Positions 8,105 through 17,407 are shown, counted from the stretch's first letter. The stretch is 64,000 bases of DNA from Deltaproteobacteria bacterium (GCA_029261795.1 JAJDAP010000029.1:23453-87452); one strand, 5' to 3'. Notes: generated by a model not told the origin, from the sequence alone. Numbers and translations: made by a program.

Positions 8105-10744
8105 CTACGTGCAGGTGAAGAACGTGCAGCTTCCCGAGCAACACTGGCTTCCTGACGAACAGACCTGGCCCGAGCCCTGGCAGGAGGGCGGATTGATGCA
8201 CACGTTGGAGACGCAGATCTTGGAACCCGAGCAGTGCGAGTGCTGTTGGCAGACGCAGACGCCCGCGAGGCATTTGGCGGAGCCACAGGCCGCGCTGACT
8301 GTACAGGCGCCGCCGACCGAGACCGAGCTTGCGGCCGTGCAGACGGCGAGGTTGCAGACGTTGCTCTGACACTGGGAGCCCGTGGTACAGGGCACGCCAT
8401 TGGGAAGGAGATCCGGCTGGCAGATGCCAGAACGGCATACCAGACCACTGCCGCAGGCGAGCGACGTGGTGCAGACGCCGCCGGCCCCAATCCCGCCCGC
8501 CGAGCAGAATCCGATGTTGCAGATGCCGCTGGCGCATAAGCTGCTGCTGGTGCAGGGCCCTCCGTTCGGAATCCCACCGCAGAACCCGGAGCGACAGTCT
8601 CCGCTCGCACATTGGGCGTCCGCCGTGCACAGGTTCCCGTCCGGGAGGAGCGCGACGCAGTGGCCGAGAATCACGGTGTCGCAGAAGAGTGGGCTCTCAC
8701 AATCCACGTCCTCATCGCAGAAACCCACACCCGCCTGGCACAGCCCGCAGTCGGCGTTGCACGAGGTGGTGCCGGGGAAGACCCCGGGCTCCGCATCCTG
8801 GGCTGGGCCCGCGCAGACTTCGGTCCCGTCGCAGGCGGCATCGCCGCAGCGTTCGATGCACACGCCCGCACATTGGCCGCTCACGCAGGCGGCATCCGTG
8901 CTGCACGGGAAGCCGGCCGGCCCCGGCAAGGCGCACAGACCGAAGTTGCAGACGCCGGTGCTGCACACCTCGTTTCGAACACAGGTCTGGCCGGGTGGTT
9001 TGAAGCCCGGGGGAATGCAGGCGCCGAAGTCGCACAAGGAACCACCCGTGCAGCCAGCGTCGGACAAACAGGTATCGGCACAGACACTGTTCAGCGAGAT
9101 CGGGGGAAGCAGGTCGATGAGGCAAAGATCGCTGGAGCAGGCGTTGCTATTCGAACAGTCGTTTCCGTCGACGAGCGAGCCGATCGGAATGCAGGCATCG
9201 CGGTCACACACCTCGCCGGAGCCGCAGTCCGAATCCGAGGCACAGTCCGGCAGACAGATATCGTTCCCGGGCAACGCGTGGCCGGTGAACTCGTGACAGG
9301 TCAGGCCGGGCAGGCAGCCGCTCCCGTCCGGGTCCGTGCACGCCTCGTGGAGCCCGCAGAGCCCGCAATCGGTGGGACAGCCACCACAGGATTCATTGTC
9401 GCAGGCGCCGTCACCGCAGCTACCGGGCTGGCAGATCGAGTTGGGTCCGCACACAGCGCTCAGACAATCCGCTCCGTCATCGCACCAGGCTCCGAAGCCG
9501 CCACGGCGACAGGTGCCCGAGATGCACGAGCCCGCGCCACAGTCCTGATCGGCAACGCAGGCATCGCCCAACTGACAGGAACCGCAATCGGTGGGGCACG
9601 AGCCGATGTGGCAGCTCTCGAGGGGTGCATCACAGCTGCCATCACCGCAGACGGGCGGCGGGCCGGCCGCGAACAGCGGATCCGGACAGCAGGAACAGAG
9701 TGCTTCCTCGCTCTCCACCGATCCGCCGAACTCGCCGGGAAGCCCCGGGCCGCTGAAGATGGCTGGATCGAAGACGGCGTCGAGCCGGGAGATTCCGGGA
9801 CCGAGCTCCATCTCGACGAATGCATCGGCGAAACGAAAGCAATCCGTCTTGCACCAGGCGCGCTCGTTCCCGACCAGCGAGCGGCAGGTATCGAACAGCC
9901 CACGCACATACTGCAGCTGGCAGTCTTCATCGCCGTACCCACAGCGGCCCTCGCATAACGCCCGCGCCGCACAGGCACCCGGGCTGGCCAGGTCGCTTGA
10001 ACCAAAGGCCGCGTTCGGACACTCGGGCAGGGGCAGGTCCAGTGGATTCCCCAGTGGGTGGCTGAGCGATGCCTGCTGCGCGATCCACTGGGCGGGGTTG
10101 TCGAAGTCGAGGCCAGCGACGACGGCCCCGCCAGCTCCGCCCGGGCAGACCCCGGCGAAAGCAACCGGGTCGAGATGGTTCTCGAGGATCGAGCAGGGAA
10201 TCGGGTCGCAGCCCTGGGCAGTCCCCTGGTCGAGCAGGGGTTGGCTGGGCCAGCGCGCGTCGAAACAGGCGCCAGGGCGATACGCATCGACGCAGGTCGG
10301 ATCGCTGGCCGGGTCGCAGGTTCCATCGATGACGCGACCGGCGCTGGCCCCGGGTCCCGGGGCGGCACTCCTGAAGCCCGGCAGGAACAGGTTGAAGTCA
10401 CCGATTCCGACGGACCCGTCGCCGTCCATATCGCTGCCGATTCCGGAGTCGGTTGCACTGACGAAATCGGGCTGGAGCAGGTTGAAATCCGCGATCGTGC
10501 AGACACCATCGTTGTTGAAATCGCAGTCGCAGACGTTGCCGAGCCCGTCCTGGTCCGTGTCGAGCTGTGAACGATTGGGCACTTCCAGGCACCGATCGCA
10601 CCAATCCGGGACCTGGTCGCCGTCCATATCGGGCACGGCGGCCTGGGAGTAGGCCGCGAATGCCACGATCAGGGCCAGGCCCACGACGGCCAGCCCCGCC
10701 AGGAAGCTCCCGCGTGCCGCGTTGGATCTCGACTCATGGCTCAT
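8105..10744 (-). CDS. Very cysteine-rich exported protein with dockerin-like calcium loops
   Basis: The 879-residue protein starts MSHESRSN and has a hydrophobic export segment (LAGLAVVGLALIVAFAA) ending near a signal-peptidase site. Mature residues begin with thrombospondin-type-3-like acidic repeats (DMDGDQVPDWCDRC, DTDQDGLGNVCDCD). Two dockerin-like loops follow (DFNNDGVCTIADFNLL and DMDGDGSVGIGDFNLF). A middle domain of ~200 residues is unfamiliar. The C-terminal ~500 residues are a run of short disulphide modules of the type CGDGSCDAPLESC...CPTDCGSC and xxCxSGxCxxxxC. No cell-wall or membrane anchor is seen at the C-terminus. Such proteins are common in predatory or surface-attached deltaproteobacterial lineages and are usually secreted; the function is unknown. 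A further in-frame start lies upstream at 10975 but lacks an adjacent signal sequence. Confidence 0.7.
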   Translation of the reverse strand: MSHESRSNAARGSFLAGLAVVGLALIVAFAAYSQAAVPDMDGDQVPDWCDRCLEVPNRSQLDTDQDGLGNVCDCDFNNDGVCTIADFNLLQPDFVSATDSGIGSDMDGDGSVGIGDFNLFLPGFRSAAPGPGASAGRVIDGTCDPASDPTCVDAYRPGACFDARWPSQPLLDQGTAQGCDPIPCSILENHLDPVAFAGVCPGGAGGAVVAGLDFDNPAQWIAQQASLSHPLGNPLDLPLPECPNAAFGSSDLASPGACAARALCEGRCGYGDEDCQLQYVRGLFDTCRSLVGNERAWCKTDCFRFADAFVEMELGPGISRLDAVFDPAIFSGPGLPGEFGGSVESEEALCSCCPDPLFAAGPPPVCGDGSCDAPLESCHIGSCPTDCGSCQLGDACVADQDCGAGSCISGTCRRGGFGAWCDDGADCLSAVCGPNSICQPGSCGDGACDNESCGGCPTDCGLCGLHEACTDPDGSGCLPGLTCHEFTGHALPGNDICLPDCASDSDCGSGEVCDRDACIPIGSLVDGNDCSNSNACSSDLCLIDLLPPISLNSVCADTCLSDAGCTGGSLCDFGACIPPGFKPPGQTCVRNEVCSTGVCNFGLCALPGPAGFPCSTDAACVSGQCAGVCIERCGDAACDGTEVCAGPAQDAEPGVFPGTTSCNADCGLCQAGVGFCDEDVDCESPLFCDTVILGHCVALLPDGNLCTADAQCASGDCRSGFCGGIPNGGPCTSSSLCASGICNIGFCSAGGIGAGGVCTTSLACGSGLVCRSGICQPDLLPNGVPCTTGSQCQSNVCNLAVCTAASSVSVGGACTVSAACGSAKCLAGVCVCQQHSHCSGSKICVSNVCINPPSCQGSGQVCSSGSQCCSGSCTFFTCT

Positions 10745-11354
10745 TCTGCCACTGTGCAACGCCTGCACCCCATCGCGCAATAGGCTTGATCGCCTGATGG
10801 CCGATGAGCGCCCCCATTCGAACGGTTGGATCTCTCTGATGGCCCTGATTGGGGGGGGGCTGAAATACCAGCAAGTCCGGATATCACAGGCCCCACCGCC
10901 TGGGCAGATTGGCTGGACAGCTGTCGAGCAGAGGCACCGTTCTCGATGCACTCGCTCCATCGCCGACGAAGCCATGATGAACGAATGCGGTCGGGTCCTT
11001 TCGCGATCCGATCCCTTCCCTTGGAACTCCTACGCACGACTCGCGCCAGTGTCTTCATCGGGCGATGTTATGCCGCCCTTCGGGTCGATCCGGTGAGTGC
11101 TAGCGCGGACCTGCATGGGCAAGGCTGACGGCCGTTCGGCGGTTCTCCTCGCAGACGCTCCTGCCGGCTGGCTCTCATGCCGGCGCGAGCGGGCCTCCGT
11201 TTCGCTGCATTCGGGGTCCCGCTACCGGATCCCCGAAACACTGAGTGCACGCGCCTCGTTCGACATGTCGAACGCCAGGGCGACGCGTCGCGCGGGAGCA
11301 TCGCGTGGTTCTAGCAACCGATCCACCCGAATCGGTGGGCGCGCTCGGACGGGC
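10745..11354. other. Non-coding region between two exported-protein genes
   Basis: About 610 bases without a credible gene. It holds a nine-G homopolymer near 10848-10857, an imperfect hairpin at about 11211-11238 (TTCGGGG/CCCCGAA arms) and the perfect palindrome listed below. It presumably contains the promoter of the cysteine-rich protein gene at its left side and the 3' end of the beta-helix transcript at its right. Confidence 0.4.
11257..11274. promoter_or_regulatory. Perfect 18-bp palindrome
   Basis: CGTTCGACATGTCGAACG is a perfect dyad without a spacer, of the size bound by dimeric regulators. It lies about 80 bases beyond the stop codon of the beta-helix gene (minus strand) and about 510 bases upstream of the cysteine-rich protein gene. 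A restriction-site-like coincidence cannot be excluded. Confidence 0.3.
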
Positions 11355-12620
11355 CTACGGGCAGTTCGCGTTGGTGGCGCAGAGATTCTCGCCGAGCTCG
11401 ACCCCGCCGTTGACTTGCGGATTCGCGTTGCCGCCGTTGTTCTGACCGATCGCGTTGGAGACGTAACCCGCGTCGTTGAGCGTCATCGCGAAGCCCGTGT
11501 TGTTGTAGATGGTGTTCCCGATCAGCAGGCCGCCGGGGAAGCCACGGATGCCGTCGCCGCCGTTGTCGGTCACGGTGCAGTCGCGGATCTGGCTACCCTC
11601 CGACTGGATCAGGAGACCGGTGCCCCCATTGGCGATCGCGCGGACGCCCACGACCCGCACGTCGCGCGTGCCCGCGGTCACGAAGACGCCCTCGTCGTCG
11701 AAGTCCCGGAGCGTACCGTTGCGGATCTCGACGTTCTGATGGACGCCCGAAATCGCGGTCGCGCGCGCGATGCCGCCGGTGCCCGCCCCCGGCCCCTGGA
11801 CCGTGTGCCCACCGAGGTCGAGCGTCACGTTCGAGGCCGCGATCGTCACGCCGGTGCTCCCGACCGTGCTCACGGTCAGATCGCCGATCAGGCGGTAAGA
11901 GCCAGGCTGGATGATCGAGACCGGAAAGCCCGGGCCATCGCCCACGAAGCAGCCGGCCCCGGCGGCACACGATTGGTTGATCTCGCCCGGGCCCGCGCAG
12001 GACTCGCCGTCGCAAATGCTGCCGCCCGTCGACACCGCGCCGATCACGGCGAAGCCCCCGGAGGTGCCGTTCTGGATCAGGCTGTCCTGGTAGACGGAGT
12101 CCGACGTCAGGTTGAGTTCGTTGCCGTCGTTGAACTCGACCCGGCTCCTGCGCACGAAGCTAGAGGCTCCGGTCCCGATACCGTCGCCCTGATTGCTCGA
12201 GATGGTCACGCCTTCGATGAGGCCCCGGTTCCCGAGCAGGACACCATTGCCGCCCATGTCCTTGATCACGCCGTTCTTCACGGTGACCCTCGAGGGGCCG
12301 AACACGCCGTGTCCGCCGGGGCCGCCGCCGGGGCCGTGGATCCCGAAGCCGTTCAGATCGACCGTGACGTTGCTGGCCTGGCTGTGGATCGCCGTGGTCG
12401 AATCCGGCGGGAACAGGTCCGACGTCAGCACGTAGGACCCGCTCTGCGTGATCTGCACCGGATAGCCGGCTGGATCCTGCGCGAGGCTCCCAGTGATCCC
12501 GCCCGCAAGCGCGTTGACGTGGTTGATCTCGATCCGCCCGTCCACAGCCTGGGCGAACGTGGCGAGTTGAAGCGCCAGAAAGGCCCCGAGCGCGACGCCG
12601 ACACGTGTGCCGATTCTCAT
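11355..12620 (-). CDS. Exported right-handed beta-helix protein
   Basis: This 421-residue protein has a signal peptide (VGVALGAFLALQLATFAQA) followed by parallel beta-helix repeats rich in G-N-x-[IV] turns, for example IRDCTVTDNGGDGIRGF and NGVLLGNRGLIEGVTISSNQ. Two halves look duplicated: YPVQITQSGSYVLTSDL followed by ASNVTVDLNGFGIHGPG, and FPVSIIQPGSYRLIGDL followed by ASNVTLDLGGHTVQGPG. Such folds occur in polysaccharide-active enzymes and adhesins; no catalytic acid cluster could be assigned. A short Cys-containing linker (CDGESCAGPGEINQSCAAG) joins the halves. The role is unknown; the neighbouring cysteine-rich exported protein on the same strand suggests surface functions for this stretch. 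Confidence 0.75.
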   Translation of the reverse strand: MRIGTRVGVALGAFLALQLATFAQAVDGRIEINHVNALAGGITGSLAQDPAGYPVQITQSGSYVLTSDLFPPDSTTAIHSQASNVTVDLNGFGIHGPGGGPGGHGVFGPSRVTVKNGVIKDMGGNGVLLGNRGLIEGVTISSNQGDGIGTGASSFVRRSRVEFNDGNELNLTSDSVYQDSLIQNGTSGGFAVIGAVSTGGSICDGESCAGPGEINQSCAAGAGCFVGDGPGFPVSIIQPGSYRLIGDLTVSTVGSTGVTIAASNVTLDLGGHTVQGPGAGTGGIARATAISGVHQNVEIRNGTLRDFDDEGVFVTAGTRDVRVVGVRAIANGGTGLLIQSEGSQIRDCTVTDNGGDGIRGFPGGLLIGNTIYNNTGFAMTLNDAGYVSNAIGQNNGGNANPQVNGGVELGENLCATNANCP

Positions 12621-12721
12621 CTCGCATACCTCCCATGGGAATCTTACGACAAGGGGGGTGGGGCCGCGGCACTCGAGCGCGGGCTGTACGAGACCTTGTC
12701 GGGGAGCCGCGGCCCATTCCT

Positions 12722-13186
12722 CTACTGCTTCAGGCTAGTCGATTCAGTGAAAGAACGGATCGGCGCCCCTCTGTCTAACCCAAGTCTTGCCATGGCATCC
12801 GCGAGATTCTGGAAGGGGCGTCCCAATGACTTGATCGGCGCGCGGGGAAGGCTATCGGGATCGGGATAGAAGAAGTAGACGCTCGTGTGTTCGCCCTGCG
12901 CCCGGATCACTGCCGGAACGGACTCGGGAAAGCGTCGTTGCCATGCCTGCCCGCTCATCGTGAGAAAAGGTACCCCCCGCAAGTCGGGAATCTCCGCCAC
13001 TTCAGACAGGGCCAGCTCTATACGTTCTGCCCCCGAGAAATCTTCGGCTCCAGCGAGGGCCACCAGGTGCGCCCCCATGCTGGGGGCCAAGCCCGCCCAC
13101 GCGTAGCGTCGCCCCACACGGTTTCCAGGGATGGCGTGGGGGACGCTGTCTCGAACCGACGCCAAGCGACGGCGAACCTGCCCCAC
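12722..13186 (-). CDS. Hypothetical protein, possibly partial
   Basis: This minus-strand ORF ends at 12722 and contains protein-like sequence such as ERIELALSEVAEIPDLRG and HTSVYFFYPDPDSLPRAP. It has no signal peptide, membrane helix or known motif. The open frame extends back to 13369, but that part looks like the shadow of the P450 promoter region, so I placed the start at a GTG at 13186. No Shine-Dalgarno supports this, and the next in-frame ATG is further inside. It may be the 3' portion of a gene whose front was lost. No function can be proposed. Confidence 0.4.
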   Translation of the reverse strand: MGQVRRRLASVRDSVPHAIPGNRVGRRYAWAGLAPSMGAHLVALAGAEDFSGAERIELALSEVAEIPDLRGVPFLTMSGQAWQRRFPESVPAVIRAQGEHTSVYFFYPDPDSLPRAPIKSLGRPFQNLADAMARLGLDRGAPIRSFTESTSLKQ

Positions 13187-13359
13187 CGAGGGGCGGCGCC
13201 ACCATGCCTGCCGAGGCGTTGTCGTAGGACGCTTCGACACGTCCGACGGAATGCTCGACGGACACGGCAGGAACAGATTCGATAGGCTCGACGCCAGGTA
13301 CCATGCCCCTGAGCCACCCACGGAACGGCGGCTCGGGCGGCGCACCGGCGAGGCAAGCC

Positions 13360-14535
13360 ATGTCGACAAAGCCCGACTTCGACCTGATGGACCGCAACTT
13401 CTACGCAGCTGATCCCTGGCCCGTCTACGCCTGGCTGCGGGAATTCGATCCGGTCCACTGGGACGAGAAGAACGGCTTCTGGTGGGTCTCTCGACACGAA
13501 GATGTGTCGCACGTTTCGAAGCACCCCGAGATCTTCTCGTCGGCGCGTGGAACCCGCCCGCAGGTCGACGATCCCGATCCCTCGATGATCAACCAGGACG
13601 ATCCCCGCCACAAATGGATCCGGAGCTTCCTCTACAAGGGCTTCACGCCGGGGCGGCTCGCCGAACAGGAGACGGCGATCCGCGCGATCGCGCGCGGCAT
13701 CGTCGACGGCGTGGCGGCGCGGGGCGAGTGCGAGTTCGTCGAGAACGTGGCCGCGCGGCTGCCGATGGCCACGATCGGCGGCTTCCTCGGAATTCCGGAG
13801 GAGGACTTCGATCGGTTGCGGCACTGGTCGGACGTCATGACGCTGGGCTCCGACGCCGAGGACATGGGCGAAGTCGGCGCCGCCTTCGCCGACTACGTCG
13901 CGTACGTGATGAAGATGATCGAGCAGCGCCGTGAGCGGCCGAGCGACGATCTCGTCAGCATCCTGGTTCACGCCGAGGTCGACGGAAAGCGCTTGAGCGA
14001 CATGGAGATCGTCTCCGAGTCGCTGTTGCTCCTGGTCGGCGGAAGCGAGACCTCGCGCAACGTCACCGCCTGCGGCATGGAGATGCTCTCGCGCCATCCC
14101 GACCAGAAGGCCTACCTGGTCGAGAACCCGGGCGCGCTGAAGACCGCGGTCGAGGAATTCATCCGCTGGTCTTCGCCCGTGATCAACATGAAGCGCACAG
14201 CGACGCGGGACACCGAGCTTCACGGCAAGACCATCCGCCAGGACGACCGCTTGATGATCCTCTACCCCTCGGCCAATCGCGACGAGCGGATCTTCGTCGA
14301 CGCCGAGAGCTTCGACGTGAAGCGGAGCCCGAACCCGCACGTCGCCTTCGGGATCGGCGCGCACTTCTGCATGGGTGCGAACCTGGCGCGGCTCCAGGTG
14401 CGGATCATCTTCGAGGAGCTGCTCGGCCGCCTGCCCGACATCCGCGTCGTTCCGGGCTTCGAGGTGAGCCACGAGCCCTCGACCTTCGTCTCGGGCTTTC
14501 TCGAGCTCCCGGTGGAGTTCGAGAAGCGGCCCTGA
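13360..14535 (+). CDS. Cytochrome P450, related to steroid/alkyl-oxidising bacterial CYPs
   Basis: This is a 391-residue soluble bacterial P450. The I-helix oxygen-activation motif is LLVGGSETSRN, the ExxR pair lies in EEFIRW, and the heme-ligand loop is FGIGAHFCMGANLARLQ with the axial Cys. The opening MSTKPDFDLMDRNFY resembles CYP125/CYP142-like steroid side-chain hydroxylases, but subfamily assignment needs a tree. The downstream plus-strand genes (MaoC, DUF35, Ltp2-like, acyl-CoA dehydrogenases) suggest that the P450 begins the oxidation of a sterol or branched alkyl side chain. The ATG at 13360 has a GAGG stretch six bases upstream; the longer frame from 13303 has a poor N-terminus. A ferredoxin partner is not adjacent. 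Confidence 0.9.
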   Translation: MSTKPDFDLMDRNFYAADPWPVYAWLREFDPVHWDEKNGFWWVSRHEDVSHVSKHPEIFSSARGTRPQVDDPDPSMINQDDPRHKWIRSFLYKGFTPGRLAEQETAIRAIARGIVDGVAARGECEFVENVAARLPMATIGGFLGIPEEDFDRLRHWSDVMTLGSDAEDMGEVGAAFADYVAYVMKMIEQRRERPSDDLVSILVHAEVDGKRLSDMEIVSESLLLLVGGSETSRNVTACGMEMLSRHPDQKAYLVENPGALKTAVEEFIRWSSPVINMKRTATRDTELHGKTIRQDDRLMILYPSANRDERIFVDAESFDVKRSPNPHVAFGIGAHFCMGANLARLQVRIIFEELLGRLPDIRVVPGFEVSHEPSTFVSGFLELPVEFEKRP

Positions 14536-14577
14536 GCCCAGCCCCTCGCGACCGTCGCGCGTGTGCCCGCGTCCGGC

Positions 14578-15156
14578 CTAACTTCGGGACCTTTCGTAGC
14601 GGACCTCCAGCCCTTTCATGCCGCCGTCGGCCCGGCAGTCCTCGAGAATCTTCATGAACTCGCCCGGCTCACCGAAGAAGAAGCCATTCTGGCGGCTCGT
14701 GTTGCCGGGCTTGCCCTCGTTGTTGTAGTAGCTCGGCGTGCAGGTCTGCAGGAAGTCTCCTCCGCCTCCCGCATGGCTGAGCACCGCGTCGACCCACTCG
14801 GCTTCGGCTTCCTCCGAGACCTCGATCGACTCGATGCCCTCGTCGAGCGCACGCTTGATGATGAAGGCCAGGTGTTTGCCCGTGTCACCGAGCCCGTGGG
14901 TGAAGTTCACGGCGAAGCCGGACTGGACGATGCTCATGATGAAGAAGCAATTCGGAAAGCCGCGCGAGTGCATGCCGTGTAGCGTGCGGGCGCCGTCGGC
15001 CCACTTCTCCGTCAGCGCCTGACCACCACGCCCGTAGACCTCGTACCCACCCCGCCGCGTGTAGTCGGTGCCCACCTCGAAACCCGAGGCGTAGATCAGG
15101 CAATCCAGTTCGTACTCCTGGCCGCCCACGACCAGGCCTTTCTTGGTGATGTGCAT
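14578..15156 (-). pseudogene. Remnant of a flavin-dependent Baeyer-Villiger monooxygenase (C-terminal third)
   Basis: About 190 codons encode the C-terminal part of a class B flavoprotein monooxygenase. HITKKGLVVGGQEYELDCLI is the last Rossmann strand region, ending in the ATG motif variant YASGFEVG. MHSRGFPNCFFIMSIVQSGF and CTPSYYNNEGKP follow, as in the family. Full-length enzymes have 500-650 residues, so the FAD- and NADPH-binding front is missing. Upstream, the DNA switches within one or two bases into a different frame that encodes an alpha/beta-hydrolase fragment, so this is a deletion or recombination junction. A function for the fragment is unlikely. It presumably once served the same oxidative degradation cluster as the neighbouring P450. 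Confidence 0.75.
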
Positions 15157-15157
15157 C

Positions 15158-15676
15158 GAAGAGCTGCTGGTGACCGCTCGGGTAGCCAATCCTCTTGGGA
15201 CGGCCTAACGCCTCCCAGAGCGTCTCGCTAGACGATCGCGGCACCACACGGTCGAAGCTCGCGTGAATGAACAGCGTTCGATCACGGTCGATGCGCTCTG
15301 CCCAGCGCAGGGGCTCGAGATGAGACATCCGCACCGATTCCTGGCTGCTGAGGGGTGCGTGTGAATCGAGTTCGAACTCCGGTGCAAGCTCCGTGAGGCG
15401 GCTCGCTAGCTCGCCGAGGTCAGCTCCTGCCAGTAGCAGCACCAAGCCATCGACCCGATCCTCCAGCACCGATACTGGGATCGCTGCCAGCCCGCCGAGG
15501 CTCAACCCGACCAGGACCAGGCATCCGTCCGGTGGACTGAACTCGCGGACGGTCGCCCTTCCCGCACGGACCCGCTCCTCGAGGAGCGCAACCCAGGAGA
15601 TTACACTCGGGCCGTCCGCGAACGCGTGGCCCGGAGGCAGAAGTCCCACAACCCGGTATCCGCGATCGGCGAGCAT
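15158..15676 (-). pseudogene. Remnant of an alpha/beta hydrolase, truncated at both ends
   Basis: The 173-codon fragment has the nucleophile elbow VGLSLGGLAAI (G-x-S-x-G), an acid region near LFIHASFDRVVP and the His region YPSGHQQLF. It lacks the N-terminal strand and oxyanion HG motif expected before GYRVVGLLPPGHAFADG; an in-frame TGA lies just upstream of the first ATG. It also lacks the last helix after the His, where the frame runs into the Baeyer-Villiger monooxygenase remnant. Hydrolases often sit beside such monooxygenases, because they open the ester product, so the two may come from one former operon joined by a deletion. Confidence 0.6.
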
Positions 15677-15994
15677 CCGGACAGCTAGCTCCGATGCATC
15701 CGAGCTGCCCTCTACGGAGCTTTCTCATGTGTCGCCGTGGAGGCCTGACGCGACGCGTGGCCTTTTTCGCGACCGGCGAGGAATCCGTCGTGGGGCGCGG
15801 CGGTGTGGTGGGCGGCGGATTCGCGACCCGCCCCCGGATGAGCTTCCCCTGCCGCGCTCCACGACGATCCCAGCAGGCTCGTCAGGCTCGCTGGCAGGAG
15901 CAGGGCCGCGATTCGGGGCGATCGTCGCATGGTCGGAACGGCAGCAGGGCGCCACCCCCATCGAAGACCACGCCGGCGGGAACGCCAGGTCACG
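15677..15994. other. Region between remnant block and HD-GYP gene, with a possible small exported ORF
   Basis: A minus-strand frame from 15930 to 15712 reads MRRSPRIAALLLPASL and continues with a small-residue, His-rich tail, so it looks like a short secreted peptide of about 72 residues. There is no Shine-Dalgarno before it and no similarity I recognise, so I do not call it a gene. Nothing else is visible. Confidence 0.3.
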
Positions 15995-17407
15995 TTACAG
16001 CAGGTAATCCATCAGCTCGATGCCGTAGTCATCAGGATTCACGGCTTCGTCGATCTGCAGCGGATCGGGCTCCTTGAGGCCGGTGGCCAGGTCCAGCTCT
16101 TCGCCTTCGCTCGGGCTACCGAACGGATCGAGGACGATGCGAACGATCGGGAGATGGCGGAGGTTCGGGTCGTCGTTGCCCCGGAGCACGATCGCCACAG
16201 ACCCATCGGTGAGGCGGACGGTGGTGCCCAATGGGAAAGCTCCCATCAGGTTCATGAAGCGGCTCAGCAGGGGAGGATCGTAGTGATCCAGATGGCGGTG
16301 GTACATGATCGCCAACGCCTTGGCGGGAGCGATCGGTTCGGGACGATAGATCCGGCTGCTGGTCATCGCGTCGTAGCGATCGACCACGGAGACGACACGG
16401 CTGAGCAGTCCGACCGGCGTCCGGGTCGCAGCTACGGGATAGCCCGTGCCGTCCATGTTCACATGGTGCTGAAACGCCGCCAGGGCCACGGGGATCGACT
16501 CGTCGGAGACACCCAGCCGGCTGGCGATCGTGACGAGACCCTCCGCCGGATGGTGCTCGACCATCGTGCGCTCGTCCGGGGTCAGACGGCCCGGCTTGTT
16601 GAGCAGCTCCTTGGCAACACAGAGCTTGCCGATGTCGTGGAACATCCCGGCCTGGCCAAGCACGTATTGCTGGTCCCGAGAGAGGCCAACGGCACGCCCG
16701 AGCGCGATCGCCAAGACACTCACATTCACCGAGTGGTTGAACGTGTACTCGTCATAGTTCTTCAGGCTGGTGAGATTCAACATGCAGCCGTTGTCGACGG
16801 ACTCGATCATCTGCTGGACGACACGTTTGACCATCCGGGCGTTGATCCGACCGTCCGAACGCATCGTCTGGAACACACTCTTGACCACGCCGATGGATCG
16901 GAGGTAGACCCGCTTCGCGACGACGGCGGGGTCCTGGTCGTCGGGCAATTCCTCGGGGCCTTCGGTAGCGACGACATCGATGCCCGAAATGCCGCGCAGG
17001 CCGAGCTCGCCGACCAACTCGTTGGCCGTCCGCTCCCCTTTCGTGATCTCCGCGATCATCGATGCGACCAGCTCCACGTCCTCAGGCCCAGCCTCCTCGC
17101 TGATCGCGATTGCCGAGATGCCACACCTCCGAAACAGGTCCACGAAGCCCTGGTAACCGGCGGAGCCGACGTTGCCCTCGCGAAGCCGCTCTCCCCGGAG
17201 AAAGATCGCATCCTGGCGGATTCCGATCTCCAGATCGGGCGTTTCACCGCGAAGCTCATTCGCGGCATCGAGAATTCTCGAAGTCAGGCTCAGAATGGCC
17301 GAGTTCCCGCGCTCATAGAGGTGGATGGCTCGCATGAGGCCCATCCAATGTGAGACGATTTCCCGGCCCAGCTTCACTTGTTCGATGTCGGCTTTGCGAG
17401 AACTCAT
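15995..17407 (-). CDS. HD-GYP-domain phosphodiesterase-type protein
   Basis: The 470-residue protein has an N-terminal module of ~150 residues (MRAIHLYERGNSAILSL, then DLEIGIRQDAIFLRGERL, then FRRCGISAIAISEEAGPED) that resembles those of the two HEAT proteins in this window. The HD-GYP domain starts near residue 240: NHSVNVSVLAIALGRAVGL, the metal-binding HDIGK, EHHPAEG, and the signature HHVNMDGTGYP. HD-GYP enzymes hydrolyse cyclic di-GMP or cGAMP. A C-terminal ~80-residue acidic tail follows. The ATG at 17407 overlaps the stop of the upstream HEAT gene (ATGA), so the two are co-translated and probably act together. The PilZ protein at 43550 could be one output of the same signalling. Confidence 0.9.
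   Translation of the reverse strand: MSSRKADIEQVKLGREIVSHWMGLMRAIHLYERGNSAILSLTSRILDAANELRGETPDLEIGIRQDAIFLRGERLREGNVGSAGYQGFVDLFRRCGISAIAISEEAGPEDVELVASMIAEITKGERTANELVGELGLRGISGIDVVATEGPEELPDDQDPAVVAKRVYLRSIGVVKSVFQTMRSDGRINARMVKRVVQQMIESVDNGCMLNLTSLKNYDEYTFNHSVNVSVLAIALGRAVGLSRDQQYVLGQAGMFHDIGKLCVAKELLNKPGRLTPDERTMVEHHPAEGLVTIASRLGVSDESIPVALAAFQHHVNMDGTGYPVAATRTPVGLLSRVVSVVDRYDAMTSSRIYRPEPIAPAKALAIMYHRHLDHYDPPLLSRFMNLMGAFPLGTTVRLTDGSVAIVLRGNDDPNLRHLPIVRIVLDPFGSPSEGEELDLATGLKEPDPLQIDEAVNPDDYGIELMDYLL

Noticed and set aside
13018..14472. 484-codon minus-strand ORF opposite the P450
   Set aside because: It is a shadow of the P450 gene. Its composition is His/Asp/Arg-skewed and it has no recognisable domain, whereas the plus frame has every P450 motif.
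15712..15993. 93-codon ORF with a signal-like segment
   Set aside because: No Shine-Dalgarno, low-complexity tail, and located in a decayed region; not strong enough to call a gene.
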